A DNA stretch of 64,000 nucleotides from an uncultured Bacteroidia bacterium (GTDB lineage Bacteria; Bacteroidota; Bacteroidia; Bacteroidales; UBA932). Every line of letters begins with the position of its first letter. Position 1 is the first letter of the stretch. The DNA lies in NCBI GenBank assembly GCA_902789395.1, contig CADANY010000009.1, positions 1 through 64,000 of the forward strand, in the 5' to 3' direction. Shown here piece by piece: positions 7,119 to 15,453 of the stretch. A model generated the notes under the pieces. That model worked only from the letters and a program-made list of their open reading frames with translations. It ran no database searches and was not told the origin of the DNA. The position numbers were made by a program, and so were the translations under genes.

Positions 7119-9704
7119 CTAGAATTGTTGACCGATCAGGAAATGGAACTGGCTCTTGCCGTTGGTCGCGTCGTCGAAACCATAGCCCCAGTCGATACCG
7201 AGAAGACCCAGCATCGGGAGGAAGACACGGACGCCGACACCGGCGGAGCGCTTGATCTGGAACGGATTGAAATTACGGATATCCGACCAGCAGTTACCTC
7301 CCTCGAGGAAGCCCAGGACGAAGATCGTCGACTGCGGCTGGAGAATCACCGGATAACGGAGTTCGACCGTAAACTTATCGTAGACATTACCGGCGTAGCT
7401 GTAGCCGTTGGAACTGTACGGGGTCAGTTCCATCGGAGTCAGCGAGTAGTTCGCATAGCCACGGAGCGCAACGATTTCGGATCCATAGGTATTGTATCCC
7501 GTCATGCCGTCGCCGCCGACCTGGAAGCCTTCGAACGGGGAATACCCCCAATTGCGGTTGTAGTAACCGAGGTAGCCGAACTGGGCCCGGGTCATGAGGA
7601 CGAGATCGCCCACGAGCTTGGTATAGACGGCGCCGGAGAATTTCCATTTGTGGTACTCGATCCACTTATAGCGCTGGTCGGAGCTCCAGTTGTCGTAATT
7701 GACGTCCTTCCAGTTATTGACGGAGATCTTGTTGCCGGACTCGTCGTAGCTGTACTTGCGTAGCAGCGAGAACGGAGGGGTCAGCTGCAGGGAGAAGGAG
7801 AAATCCGATCCCTGGCGCGGGTAGATCTGCTGGTCCGTCGAGTTACGGTTGAGCGAGAGAGTATAACTGATATTGTGCGAAATACCGTTCTCGAACATAA
7901 AGTAGCTGTTCGTCCAGTTCGTCAGTTTATAGGTCTGCCAGCTGAGGCTGTTATAAAGGACGAAATAGTTGTCAGGCCACTTCAGCCGGTTGCCGAGGCC
8001 GGCGTTGAAACCGAAGACCTCGAAGACGTTCGAATCGTCGAGCCAGCCGATGGCGATATATGAGTTCGTCATACGGGTATAGTAGCCGGAAAGGCTCAGG
8101 GACGTCGGTTTCTTGCCGAAGAGCCACGGTTCCATGAAACTCGCCGTAAGGGCCGTATAATACGTACCGTTCGTCTGGAAACGAAGGGCCAGGTTCTGCG
8201 CATCCCCGAGCGGGACCGGACGCCAGGCCGTCTTGTCGAAGAAGCGGTGCGTAGAGAAGTTGTTGAAGCTGACACCCGCCGTCGCGACGAAGGTATTGCC
8301 TCCCCATCCGCCGGAAAGTTCCAGCTGGCTGGAAGGTTTTTCGGTTACATTGTAGACCAGGTCGACCGTATTGTTCAGCTGGTTCGGGATAATCGAATAG
8401 CCCTTGGCCGGATCGGTAATCGCCTCCGGATCGAACTGTCCGAGGGAAGCGATTTCACGGATCGACCGTTCGAAATCGGTCTGGCGGAAGAGATAGCCCG
8501 GCCGGGTCATGATCTGCCGACGGACGACCTTCTCGTTCGTCAGGTCATTGCCGTTGATGACAATGTTGTTCAAGGTTGCCGGCTTGCCCTCGGAAATCCG
8601 CATCTCGACATCGACCGAGTCGTTCTGGATATTCATCTCGACCGGGGTAATCTGGAAGAACAGGTAGCCGTTGTCGCGGTAAAGTTTCGAGATATCATAA
8701 TCGCTCTGCTTTCCGCCGCCGAAAAGGCGCTTGTTCATCGTCACGACATCATAGACATCGCCCTTCTCGATCTGCAGGATCTTGTTCAGCGTCTCGGTCG
8801 GATAGACCGAGTTGCCGGTCCATGTTATGTTGCGGAAATAGTACTTCCGGCCCTCGTCGAACACAAGATCGATCCCGAGCCGGTTCGGCTCGACATAATA
8901 GATTGAATCCTTGATCAGGCGGGCGTCGCGATAACCGGCCTCGTTGAAGGCTTCGATCGCCAACTTCTTGTCATTGGGATACTCTTTCTCGTTGAACTTC
9001 TTACTGCTGAAGAAGTTATAGATCTTATTCGACTTCGTCTTCTTCATCGAACGGGCCAGCTTGAACTCTTTCACATGGTCATTGCCGATAAAGTGAATAT
9101 CCTTGATCTTGATCTTTTCGCCCTTTTTGATATCGAAGTTGACCCGGATGGCGCTCTTGATGATCGTATCCTTGATAACCTGGGGATCGACTTCGCAAAG
9201 CAGGAAACCTTTTTCCTTGTAGTAGCGCTTGATAATATCGACAGAGGTCGTCTTGACATAGTCGGAGAACTCGCGGCCCGGGCGGAGCCCGAGGCGCTCC
9301 ATCAGTTCTTTCTTGTCACCGTTCTTGACGCCGGAAATCGTCCAGCGGGATACCCTCGGACGCTCCCGGATGCAGATCTTGAGCCACACGGAATCCTGCG
9401 CGGCATTGAGCGAATCGACGACGATCCCGACATCCTCGAAGAAACGCTGGGCCCATACACGTTCGACGATCGAGGACATTTCGTCGCTCGGGATCGTTAC
9501 TTCCATGCCTTTCTGCAGGCCGGTCAGATTGACAATCTGCTGCTCGCCGAAATAGGTATTACCCTCGACGCCGACACCGGCTACCGTATACTTCTTCGGG
9601 TTCGTATAATCGATCTCAATCCCGCTCCTTCCCGTCTGCGCAAACCCCGTCAGGGACGCCAGGAACAGCAGCATCGCAGAGAATATGTGCCTCAATCTCA
9701 TCAT
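7119..9704 (-). CDS. bamA: Outer-membrane protein assembly factor BamA (Omp85)
   Basis: Central channel of the beta-barrel assembly machine. From the tandem Met codons at 9704/9701 (M-M-R-L-R-H-I-F...) it has a signal peptide ending GFAQ, about 860 residues in all. The N-terminal half carries repeated POTRA-type segments (for example YTVAGVGVEGNTYF, SGVKNGDKKELMERLGL, NIVINGNDLTNEKVVRRQI). The second half is a 16-strand barrel with the conserved ALRGYANYSL loop (the RGY/RGF motif of strand 16 lock) and a C-terminal HFLIGQQF ending in Phe. An open frame continues upstream to 9827, but that part overlaps uppS and is not signal-like, so I reject it. Confidence 0.95.
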   Translation of the reverse strand: MMRLRHIFSAMLLFLASLTGFAQTGRSGIEIDYTNPKKYTVAGVGVEGNTYFGEQQIVNLTGLQKGMEVTIPSDEMSSIVERVWAQRFFEDVGIVVDSLNAAQDSVWLKICIRERPRVSRWTISGVKNGDKKELMERLGLRPGREFSDYVKTTSVDIIKRYYKEKGFLLCEVDPQVIKDTIIKSAIRVNFDIKKGEKIKIKDIHFIGNDHVKEFKLARSMKKTKSNKIYNFFSSKKFNEKEYPNDKKLAIEAFNEAGYRDARLIKDSIYYVEPNRLGIDLVFDEGRKYYFRNITWTGNSVYPTETLNKILQIEKGDVYDVVTMNKRLFGGGKQSDYDISKLYRDNGYLFFQITPVEMNIQNDSVDVEMRISEGKPATLNNIVINGNDLTNEKVVRRQIMTRPGYLFRQTDFERSIREIASLGQFDPEAITDPAKGYSIIPNQLNNTVDLVYNVTEKPSSQLELSGGWGGNTFVATAGVSFNNFSTHRFFDKTAWRPVPLGDAQNLALRFQTNGTYYTALTASFMEPWLFGKKPTSLSLSGYYTRMTNSYIAIGWLDDSNVFEVFGFNAGLGNRLKWPDNYFVLYNSLSWQTYKLTNWTNSYFMFENGISHNISYTLSLNRNSTDQQIYPRQGSDFSFSLQLTPPFSLLRKYSYDESGNKISVNNWKDVNYDNWSSDQRYKWIEYHKWKFSGAVYTKLVGDLVLMTRAQFGYLGYYNRNWGYSPFEGFQVGGDGMTGYNTYGSEIVALRGYANYSLTPMELTPYSSNGYSYAGNVYDKFTVELRYPVILQPQSTIFVLGFLEGGNCWSDIRNFNPFQIKRSAGVGVRVFLPMLGLLGIDWGYGFDDATNGKSQFHFLIGQQF

Positions 9705-9721
9705 TTCGTCATTTGAACTTG

Positions 9722-9729
9722 CAAATATA
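9722..9729 (-). promoter_or_regulatory. Possible -7 element upstream of bamA
   Basis: TATATTTG on the minus strand lies 18 bases before the bamA start and matches the Bacteroidetes -7 consensus TAnnTTTG. No good TTTG is found 19-21 bases further upstream (that region is the uppS 3' end), so this is weak and bamA may simply be read through from uppS. Confidence 0.35.
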
Positions 9730-9735
9730 ATAGAA

Positions 9736-10446
9736 TTATTTGACTTTCCCATACCTACGGTCACGCGCAGCGTACGCCTTGAGCGCTTTGCGGAACTCCC
9801 GCTTCCGGAAATCGGGCCAGAGCACATCGGTAAAATAGAACTCGGTATAGGCGCTCTGCCAAAGCATATAGTTGCTGATGCGCTGTTCGCCGGACGTCCG
9901 GATCAGAAGATCGGGATCCGGGATGCCGGCCGTGACGAGTTCGTTTTCGAAATCCGCAGGGGTCGCAGCGTCCAGCCCCTCCGGGTCGCCCGCAAAACGG
10001 CGGGCAAGGGACTTTGCCGCCTGGAGGATATCCCACTTCCCGCTGTAGCTCAGGAAGATGATCAGGGTCATGCGCACATTCCCCGCGGTCTCCTTCTCCA
10101 GGGAATCGATCGCCGCGTTGAGCCCTTCCGAAAGCCGGGCGCGGTTCCCGAGGACGACGAAACGGACGCCATTGTCCATCAGCGTCCCGACCTCTTTCCG
10201 GATCGACTGCATCATCAGGCCCATCAGGGCATCCACCTCGCTTCCGGGGCGGTTCCAATTCTCCTCCGAAAACGCAAAAAGCGAGAGATACTCCACCCCG
10301 GCCTCGACGGCGGCCTCCGTGCAGGCACGGACGCTCTCGACACCGTTGAGATGGCCGTAGACCCTCTCTTTTCCCCGTTCTTTCGCCCAGCGGCCGTTGC
10401 CGTCCATGATGATCGACACGTGCCTCGGGACATTTGTAATTTCCAT
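9736..10446 (-). CDS. uppS: Isoprenyl transferase (undecaprenyl diphosphate synthase)
   Basis: Makes the C55 polyprenyl diphosphate carrier for peptidoglycan and surface polysaccharides by adding isopentenyl diphosphates in cis to farnesyl diphosphate. It has 236 residues, the usual length. Motifs: IIMDGNGRWAKERG with catalytic Asp15, SLFAFSEENWNRP, and IRTSGEQRISNYMLWQSAYTEFYF near the C-terminus. It starts 8 bases after the nadK stop, in a nadK-uppS-bamA-ompH order common in Bacteroidales. The central FLSYSGKWDI replaces the enterobacterial NYGG form. Confidence 0.97.
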   Translation of the reverse strand: MEITNVPRHVSIIMDGNGRWAKERGKERVYGHLNGVESVRACTEAAVEAGVEYLSLFAFSEENWNRPGSEVDALMGLMMQSIRKEVGTLMDNGVRFVVLGNRARLSEGLNAAIDSLEKETAGNVRMTLIIFLSYSGKWDILQAAKSLARRFAGDPEGLDAATPADFENELVTAGIPDPDLLIRTSGEQRISNYMLWQSAYTEFYFTDVLWPDFRKREFRKALKAYAARDRRYGKVK

Positions 10447-10454
10447 TGCGTCAA

Positions 10455-11264
10455 CTATTTAACGTTCCGGACATCTTCTCCCCAGAACAATTTGCTGGTC
10501 AAGGCCTTCACGAAACTCGAGTTCGGAAGCCTCACCTTTCTGAGCGAAAACTGTGCCATAGAGACGGTCAGATGGACCGAAGTGTCGACAAGGGCGTTCA
10601 GGTTGTCCATCATGACCATCACATTCCGCTCCCGGGAGGTCACCTCGATCTCGACGGTCGCGGTCTGCGGGATGATGAGCGGACGGACGTTCAGGTTGTG
10701 GGAGGCGATCGGAGCAATGATCAGCACCTTCGCGTCCGGCATGCAGATCGGCCCGCCGACGCTGAGGCTGTAGGCCGTCGACCCGGCACTCGTCGCGACC
10801 AGGAGCCCGTCCGCCCAGTATTCCGGCAGCCGATTCCCGTCGACCTTGACCGAGACGCCGAGGATCGAGGATCCATAGCGATGGACCGCAACCTCATTGA
10901 CCGGATAGGGATAGATCAGGTCCGGATCGATTCCCTTGACCGAGAGAAGGGGCATCTCCTCGATCTGGTAATTCCCTGACAGAAGGGGCTCTGCGACCTC
11001 CTCCGGGGCGCTCCCGGAGAGGAATCCCATGCGCCCGAAATTGACGCCGAGAAGCGGAATCCCCCGGTCCCCGATCCGGTTCGACGCCGAAAGGAAGGTC
11101 CCGTCGCCGCCGATGCTCAGGACCATATCCGTCCCCTCCTGCACCTCGCGGTTACGGGAGAACCGGTAGACCTCAACGCTCCCCTTCCGGAGCTCGTCCT
11201 CGAGTGCAAAGAGTCTGGGATCATCCTCCCAGTTGTGGTCCTTGATAAATACGCCGATTTTCAT
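10455..11264 (-). CDS. nadK: NAD kinase
   Basis: ATP-dependent phosphorylation of NAD to NADP in the cytoplasm. It has 269 residues. The key motifs are GGDGTFLSA at 52-60, VNEVAVHR with Asn123-Glu124, and the glycine-rich DGLLVATSAGSTAYSLSVGGPI. It is the first gene of the nadK-uppS-bamA-ompH run and sits 26 bases after the nucleotidyltransferase-fold gene at 11291, so it may share that gene's promoter. Confidence 0.96.
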   Translation of the reverse strand: MKIGVFIKDHNWEDDPRLFALEDELRKGSVEVYRFSRNREVQEGTDMVLSIGGDGTFLSASNRIGDRGIPLLGVNFGRMGFLSGSAPEEVAEPLLSGNYQIEEMPLLSVKGIDPDLIYPYPVNEVAVHRYGSSILGVSVKVDGNRLPEYWADGLLVATSAGSTAYSLSVGGPICMPDAKVLIIAPIASHNLNVRPLIIPQTATVEIEVTSRERNVMVMMDNLNALVDTSVHLTVSMAQFSLRKVRLPNSSFVKALTSKLFWGEDVRNVK

Positions 11265-11290
11265 ATCTGATGAAGATTGTTGGATTCTAT

Positions 11291-12559
11291 TTATGCTTTT
11301 CGGATTCTTTTCAGCCCGCTGCGGAGTTTATGGACATGGGTCCGGAGGACGCCCTTGGGGAAGATGCCGAGAAGCCGGCCGTGCTGGCGGCACATCTCCC
11401 CGAACGAAGTCAATTTGCGAAGAAGCAGCGGGCGGTCCGTCTTGCCGGGCGTTGCGAAGTTGACGCCGAAATTTCCTCCGTCGAGAACGACCCGGCAGAG
11501 CCGGGCTCCGCGCCGCCGGTATTTCGGATCATAAAGCGGCACCTTCTCGGCCGCAACGCCCAGATAATCAACGACAAACGACGCGCATCCCTTCCACTCC
11601 TCCAAAATCCCGAGTGCCTCCAGGTCGCGAAGCAATGCCCCCCGGTCGAGCGAGAGGCCGAAACGGTCGAGATGGACCGCCCAGTCGCAGAACTGCCGGA
11701 GGCCGATCCCCTCATAATAGAGGTGTTGGAGACAGTGGAGGAGGATATACTCCGCATCGAAAAGGGGCGAAGGCGAAAGAACCTCGGTCCCCGCACACTC
11801 CCACCGCCGGAAATCCCCGGCCGCGAAAAGCTCCGCCTGCAGCCGATCCTGCAGCGCATTGATCCGCCGGTTCAGCCCCGCATGCAGCGTCCCGTGCAGC
11901 TCCACGGTCCATTTCCCGAGCTGCATCCCCAGATGCAGGCTATCCGCACCTTCGCTCTCGAGGGTCGTTGCCTTCGGACTCAGGAAAGCCTTGGCTTTTT
12001 CATAATTGTCTTTATCCAGAAAGAGATCGATATCGCCCGCCTGACGGGCCGAAGGGTTGGCATATAGGTGACCGACCGCCTGCCCCTTGACAACCAGCGC
12101 GAGGATTCCCTCTTCCCTGAGTTTCGTGATCAGTTTCGAAAGGAATGCGTCCATTTCCGCGTTCCGCCGCTCCGTCCGAAACGCCTGCAGGATCATCGGC
12201 TGCAGCGCCTCCTGGCGCGCACTCCACTCAGTTGAGGGGGCTCTGCCCCCTACCATCCCCCGCGGCTCCCGACCTATAGGTCCTCGTTCCTCGGACACGG
12301 TCTCCGCCGGGCGCTCTGGTGAGCGCCGTGTCCCCCCTGCCGGCAGATTCCCCTCAGCCGGGAGCCGGCCGATTCCCTCGCCGACAAGGCCGACGACAGT
12401 CTGAGTCTTCGCCATATCGGCAATAGCCTTCCAATCAGGCATAAAGCCCCAAGAAGGATCCCCGGCATGACGTTCTTCCGGATATGACGGCCCCCCTCCC
12501 CACAGCCCGCTCCGGACCAGGGAAAGCAAAAACAACTCTTGCGACGAAAACTTAGACAT
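11291..12559 (-). CDS. Nucleotidyltransferase-fold protein (PF14907-like) with an in-frame insert
   Basis: A 422-residue protein of the uncharacterised nucleotidyltransferase family found in polysaccharide and lasso-peptide settings. The diagnostic region is LVVKGQAVGHLYANPSARQAGDIDLFL, where the D-I-D pair would bind metal. A second conserved block is LFDAEYILLHCLQHLYYEGIGLRQFCDWAVHL. Residues about 69-110 are a Pro/Gly/Arg-rich stretch unlike the rest, encoded by a GC-rich 126-bp insert (see 12227-12357). Without it the protein would be about 380 residues and read L-P-A-E-W-S-A-R-Q across the join. The role is unknown. Confidence 0.75.
   Translation of the reverse strand: MSKFSSQELFLLSLVRSGLWGGGPSYPEERHAGDPSWGFMPDWKAIADMAKTQTVVGLVGEGIGRLPAEGNLPAGGTRRSPERPAETVSEERGPIGREPRGMVGGRAPSTEWSARQEALQPMILQAFRTERRNAEMDAFLSKLITKLREEGILALVVKGQAVGHLYANPSARQAGDIDLFLDKDNYEKAKAFLSPKATTLESEGADSLHLGMQLGKWTVELHGTLHAGLNRRINALQDRLQAELFAAGDFRRWECAGTEVLSPSPLFDAEYILLHCLQHLYYEGIGLRQFCDWAVHLDRFGLSLDRGALLRDLEALGILEEWKGCASFVVDYLGVAAEKVPLYDPKYRRRGARLCRVVLDGGNFGVNFATPGKTDRPLLLRKLTSFGEMCRQHGRLLGIFPKGVLRTHVHKLRSGLKRIRKA
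12227..12357. repeat. 126-bp GC-rich insert with terminal inverted and direct repeats
   Basis: The segment is bounded by CTCAG copies at 12227-12231 and 12353-12357, exactly 126 bases (42 codons) apart. Just inside are TGAGGGG (12233-12239) and CCCCTCA (12350-12356), an inverted pair. Internally it holds a GGGGG-CTCTG-CCCCC hairpin near 12236-12250, a perfect palindrome GACCTATAGGTC (12271-12282) and a GCGCTC/GAGCGC hairpin (12311-12326). This pattern suggests a small non-autonomous element, REP- or MITE-like, inserted in frame. There is no second copy in the window, so repetition is not shown. Confidence 0.55.
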
Positions 12560-12561
12560 AA

Positions 12562-12629
12562 TTTACAAAGATAGAAAAGTTTTTCAACAATATCTTGTAG
12601 GTAATAAAAACATTACCTATCTTTGTAAA
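12562..12629. promoter_or_regulatory. Divergent promoters inside a perfect 13-bp inverted repeat
   Basis: TTTACAAAGATAG (12562-12574) and CTATCTTTGTAAA (12617-12629) are perfect inverted copies. Each contains a Bacteroidetes -7 box TATCTTTG: one faces left toward the gene at 11291-12559, one (12618-12625) faces right. The rightward box has TTG at 12595-12597 with a 20-base spacer, a full promoter match; the leftward one lacks a clear -33 element. Confidence 0.7.
12599..12618 (+). promoter_or_regulatory. Putative operator in the DUF4160/DUF2442 promoter
   Basis: AGGTAAT (12599-12605), six bases, then ATTACCT (12612-12618) forms a perfect 7-bp inverted repeat placed between the -33 and -7 elements of the rightward promoter. 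That is a typical place for an operator. The helix-turn-helix protein encoded at 12787 is the natural candidate for binding it (autoregulation, inference). Confidence 0.55.
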
Positions 12630-12630
12630 A

Positions 12631-12783
12631 GGAGGTGCCCGGGCAAAATTCGAAGTCGATCCGGTCAGACTTGTCGAGAATTATGGTTTCAAACCGGCAG
12701 AAATAAAGATGGCTGAATCTATTATCGAAGAGAATAAAGAAGTCATCAAAGAGCATTGGCTTCATTACTTTAACAAGGGTTAA
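12631..12783 (+). pseudogene. 5'-truncated DUF4160 gene
   Basis: An open stretch without a start codon, read from 12631, encodes about 50 residues including A-K-F-E-V-D-P-V-R-L, E-N-Y-G-F and E-E-N-K-E-V-I-K-E-H-W-L-H-Y-F. This matches the C-terminal half of DUF4160 proteins (AKFWL...NYGF...IEEN...W..YF). The promoter lies directly in front, so roughly the first 40 codons, with the start, were deleted. DUF4160 is normally the first gene of a pair with a DUF2442 gene, and the intact partner follows after 3 bases. Confidence 0.75.
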
Positions 12784-12786
12784 GAC

Positions 12787-13191
12787 ATGATTGAAATCGA
12801 AAAAGTGTGGCTGTCAGATGATGCCATTTGGATCAGGACGAAGAAAGGGACGGAAGCATGCGAACGCTTCGATACATATCCGAAACTCCGCAACGCTACC
12901 CCGGAGCAAAGGGCATCGTATGTCACAGATCCTTTTGGAATCAGTTGGCCAGAACTTGACGAGGACTTAAGTTTTGAGGGGTTCTTTTCCGAGAAGCCGG
13001 ATCTGTTTCGGTTCTTTCTTCGACATCCTGAGCTAAATGCGGCTGCTGTAGCACGGAGAATGGGGATCTCCCAAAGTTTATTCGCACAATATATCAGCGG
13101 GACAAAAAAACCTTCCCCGAAACGACTCGAAGAGATATATGAAACTCTCCGCTCAATCGGGGAAGAATTAACCAATGCCGGCCGAAAGTAG
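12787..13191 (+). CDS. DUF2442 protein with C-terminal helix-turn-helix
   Basis: A 134-residue protein. The first half is DUF2442 (DAIWIRTKKGTEACERFDTYPKLRNAT, then GISWPELDEDLSFEGFF). The second half is an XRE-like helix-turn-helix (AAAVARRMGISQSLFAQYISGTKKPSPKRLEEIYETL). DUF4160/DUF2442 pairs occur across bacteria in toxin-antitoxin-like arrangements, but the activity is not established. Here the DUF4160 partner is truncated, leaving this gene as an orphan that could still repress the promoter at 12595-12625. Confidence 0.85.
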   Translation: MIEIEKVWLSDDAIWIRTKKGTEACERFDTYPKLRNATPEQRASYVTDPFGISWPELDEDLSFEGFFSEKPDLFRFFLRHPELNAAAVARRMGISQSLFAQYISGTKKPSPKRLEEIYETLRSIGEELTNAGRK

Positions 13192-13194
13192 CCC

Positions 13195-13552
13195 CTATAT
13201 CGGGTCCCGAACCGTATCTCGTCCTTCTCTATTCATCATATATCCATCCTTACCTTCGGCATCAATTCGGACATCCTGTTGCTCCTCATCCCAATACATC
13301 TGATTTATCGCTTTTATCTCGGATGCTTCCCCCCCCCCGCATACTCCAAATGCCTTCCCAGAACTGTTGCGAGAATAATCCGTTATCAGTCGGAAAGCTG
13401 TAATAATGCAGCTAATACCGATTCAAACGGACCTTATCCGGAAAGATAACCTCATCATCATATTTGACCGGGTCCATATATCCGCCCATGTCATCAACAG
13501 CATCCGGGATCGGCAGTACCTCCTCATCGGTACAGGTGTTGCTGAAATAAAA
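13195..13552 (-). pseudogene. Remnant of a small lipoprotein-like gene, broken at a G10 tract
   Basis: No intact gene lies between 13192 and 13552. On the minus strand one frame reads F-Y-F-S-N-T-C-T-D-E-E-V-L-P-I-P-D and continues as YMDPVKYDDEVIFPDKVRLNRY. It meets an in-frame TAG (13412-13414), continues as YYSFPTDNGLFSQQFWEGIW and runs into a run of ten G (plus-strand C at 13329-13338). With nine G the frame would continue QMYWDEEQQDVRIDAEGKDGY to the stop at 13195. The Cys after a short hydrophobic stretch suggests a lipoprotein whose signal sequence was lost at the junction with the polysaccharide cluster. Family unknown. Confidence 0.5.
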
Positions 13553-14257
13553 TTACTCCGATTTCATCCTTTCCCAATACATTTTCTCGATTATCGGGAG
13601 ATCTTCCTTGAAAGTCAATTTCATATTTGAAACGTCTCCCTCGACAACGTAGACTTTCTCATTAGGTAAATAGCGAACCACCGTCCCGCAATCGTCGGTT
13701 GTAACAAAAGCTGGATCCCGAAGAGCAATTTCGTACGCCTGACGGAGTGTCTTACGTTTGAAACACTGGGGAGTCTGACCACTCCTCAATAAGTGCCTGG
13801 GAGGCACATAATCAATACACCTGTCGGCATTCACCTGAATGATCGTATCTCTCATCATTACCCCTACATCAATTGCATTATAATACTTCAGAGATTCTAT
13901 ACAATCATCCAGAATCCGATGAGTCAACAGAGGACGAACAGCATCATGAAGAAGAAGATTATCGTCATCTTCGTAAATGGCGACAGCCGCCAATGATGAA
14001 TCATATCGTTCCTTCCCTCCCTTCAGTATATGCTTGACCTTCTTCCATTGATTCTTCTCCACGAATGCTTCTACATCTGGGATATAATCCTCTCTCACGA
14101 CAATTGCGATCTCATCAATCCGAGGATAACTCTCAAAAACCTCAACGGAATGTTCAAGGACCGTCTTCCCGGCAAACATTAAAAACTGCTTAGGAACATC
14201 TGCGCCAACACGCATTCCACTCCCACCAGCCAATATTACTCCAATGTTTCTTGACAT
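13553..14257 (-). CDS. IspD/TarI-family cytidylyltransferase
   Basis: A 234-residue nucleotidyltransferase that couples CTP to a phosphorylated alcohol. The N-terminal GVILAGGSGMRVGADVPKQFL is the CTP-binding loop, and LLHDAVRPLL and SGQTPQCFKRKTL are family motifs. Housekeeping IspD makes CDP-methylerythritol, and the TarI/Bcs1 branch makes CDP-ribitol for cell-surface polymers. Placement as the last gene of the polysaccharide cluster, with a TagF-like polymer transferase and phosphonate genes nearby, favours a surface-polymer role (CDP-polyol or CMP-phosphonate). I cannot exclude that it is the cell's IspD. Confidence 0.85.
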   Translation of the reverse strand: MSRNIGVILAGGSGMRVGADVPKQFLMFAGKTVLEHSVEVFESYPRIDEIAIVVREDYIPDVEAFVEKNQWKKVKHILKGGKERYDSSLAAVAIYEDDDNLLLHDAVRPLLTHRILDDCIESLKYYNAIDVGVMMRDTIIQVNADRCIDYVPPRHLLRSGQTPQCFKRKTLRQAYEIALRDPAFVTTDDCGTVVRYLPNEKVYVVEGDVSNMKLTFKEDLPIIEKMYWERMKSE

Positions 14258-14299
14258 ATCTATCTCTATTTAAACTGGGCAAATACATCTTTAATAACT

Positions 14300-15418
14300 C
14301 TAAAACTCAGATGATGCCACTTCTTTATGACCTATACTACAAGAATCGACAAAGGACTGTGTCGTCTCAATAAGACGGTCGCGGTATGGAATGTAGGCAT
14401 CCGAATTATTCAAATGAGTCGATTGTGTGATAGATCCATCTTCAATAACTTTTACCATATCTTCAGTCACAGGTTTCAGCCCTTGATCTGTCACCATCAG
14501 TTGATGATTAAAGAAATCAAGAAGCCCATCCAAACGCCCTTTAATAGCCCCTGAATCAATGTCTTCAGAATTTACGAAAATGACTGGAGTCCCGAGTCCC
14601 AAGGCGGGTAAGGCTGCATGGATCTTAGATGTTATAATCATTCGAGCCCTTGCATATTTCCGCAACAATTCTCTGGCATATTCTAGACAAGCCTCATTCG
14701 TCGGATAATCCTTCTCAACATTTACTCGATGCGTGATGTATTCTGCGTTTAGAAGAGTCTTATCATCAAAAATTTCTCTGTATTGTGAATAGAATAATGT
14801 AGTACAGATCCTTTTATTCAGACGCTTAGATAGGTGCGAGAAAACAGTTGGTTGCGTGAATTGAAACTTTCTCTCTAATAGATCTATGTTTTTTTTCCAT
14901 TTAAGTGACAACCATATCATTCGTATCCATCCACGGAAATCTCGCGAACTAAACCGTTTATATTCCGGATCAACAAAATAAACAATTCCTGATTTTTCTT
15001 CCGAAGCATAGGTTCTTCCTAATGTAAGCGTCAAACAACCGGAAAAATAACAATTGATTCCATGCTTCTTCAAGATTGAAACTGTCCCTTTATCCCGCGC
15101 CCCTATCGGTTGATACTTTTTCAAATATGCTATACTCTTCTCACTCAGCATCCTCTGCTCAACTGCAGGTGAAATATGAAAAGAGATAAAAAGTGGATTA
15201 ACATCATTGGAAGGAGGAAAATTCTCAGGCTGCCACATCCACCAACTGTTCATTATAAGGTTGATTTTATCTCCAGGACGTATACTTTGAACTGTATTGG
15301 TAGACTCTCTATCAACAATGATATCAATGTGATCCCAATACTGCTCCTGAGCCAAACTCTGAATGTAGTCTCCTATGTTTTTCCAGACTTTTGCTTGTCG
15401 TACTAAAAGGCCATTCAT
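14300..15418 (-). CDS. Polysaccharide pyruvyl transferase family protein
   Basis: A 372-residue member of the WcaK/CsaB family, which adds a ketal-linked pyruvate from phosphoenolpyruvate to a sugar of a surface polymer. Supporting segments are IGARDKGTVSILKKHGINCYFSGCLTLTL (first domain end) and ARMIITSKIHAALPALGLGTPVIFV (second domain with conserved S-K-I-H). Pyruvate would add negative charge to the polymer. Base composition is visibly AT-rich here, like the genes up to about 20900. Confidence 0.85.
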   Translation of the reverse strand: MNGLLVRQAKVWKNIGDYIQSLAQEQYWDHIDIIVDRESTNTVQSIRPGDKINLIMNSWWMWQPENFPPSNDVNPLFISFHISPAVEQRMLSEKSIAYLKKYQPIGARDKGTVSILKKHGINCYFSGCLTLTLGRTYASEEKSGIVYFVDPEYKRFSSRDFRGWIRMIWLSLKWKKNIDLLERKFQFTQPTVFSHLSKRLNKRICTTLFYSQYREIFDDKTLLNAEYITHRVNVEKDYPTNEACLEYARELLRKYARARMIITSKIHAALPALGLGTPVIFVNSEDIDSGAIKGRLDGLLDFFNHQLMVTDQGLKPVTEDMVKVIEDGSITQSTHLNNSDAYIPYRDRLIETTQSFVDSCSIGHKEVASSEF

Positions 15419-15453
15419 TTACCAACTTATTTAATGTATTTATGCGTTCATAG

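Noticed and set aside
9705..9827. Upstream extension of bamA
   Set aside because: The extra 41 residues overlap uppS, are not signal-like, and the signal peptide begins at the tandem Met codons near 9701-9704.
12227..12357. CRISPR array or insertion sequence
   Set aside because: There is no repeated spacer structure and no transposase gene; only a small structured insert is supported.
13553..14257. Firm naming as ispD
   Set aside because: TarI/Bcs1-type and IspD enzymes share all motifs I can see. The context argues for a polymer role, so I left the symbol empty.
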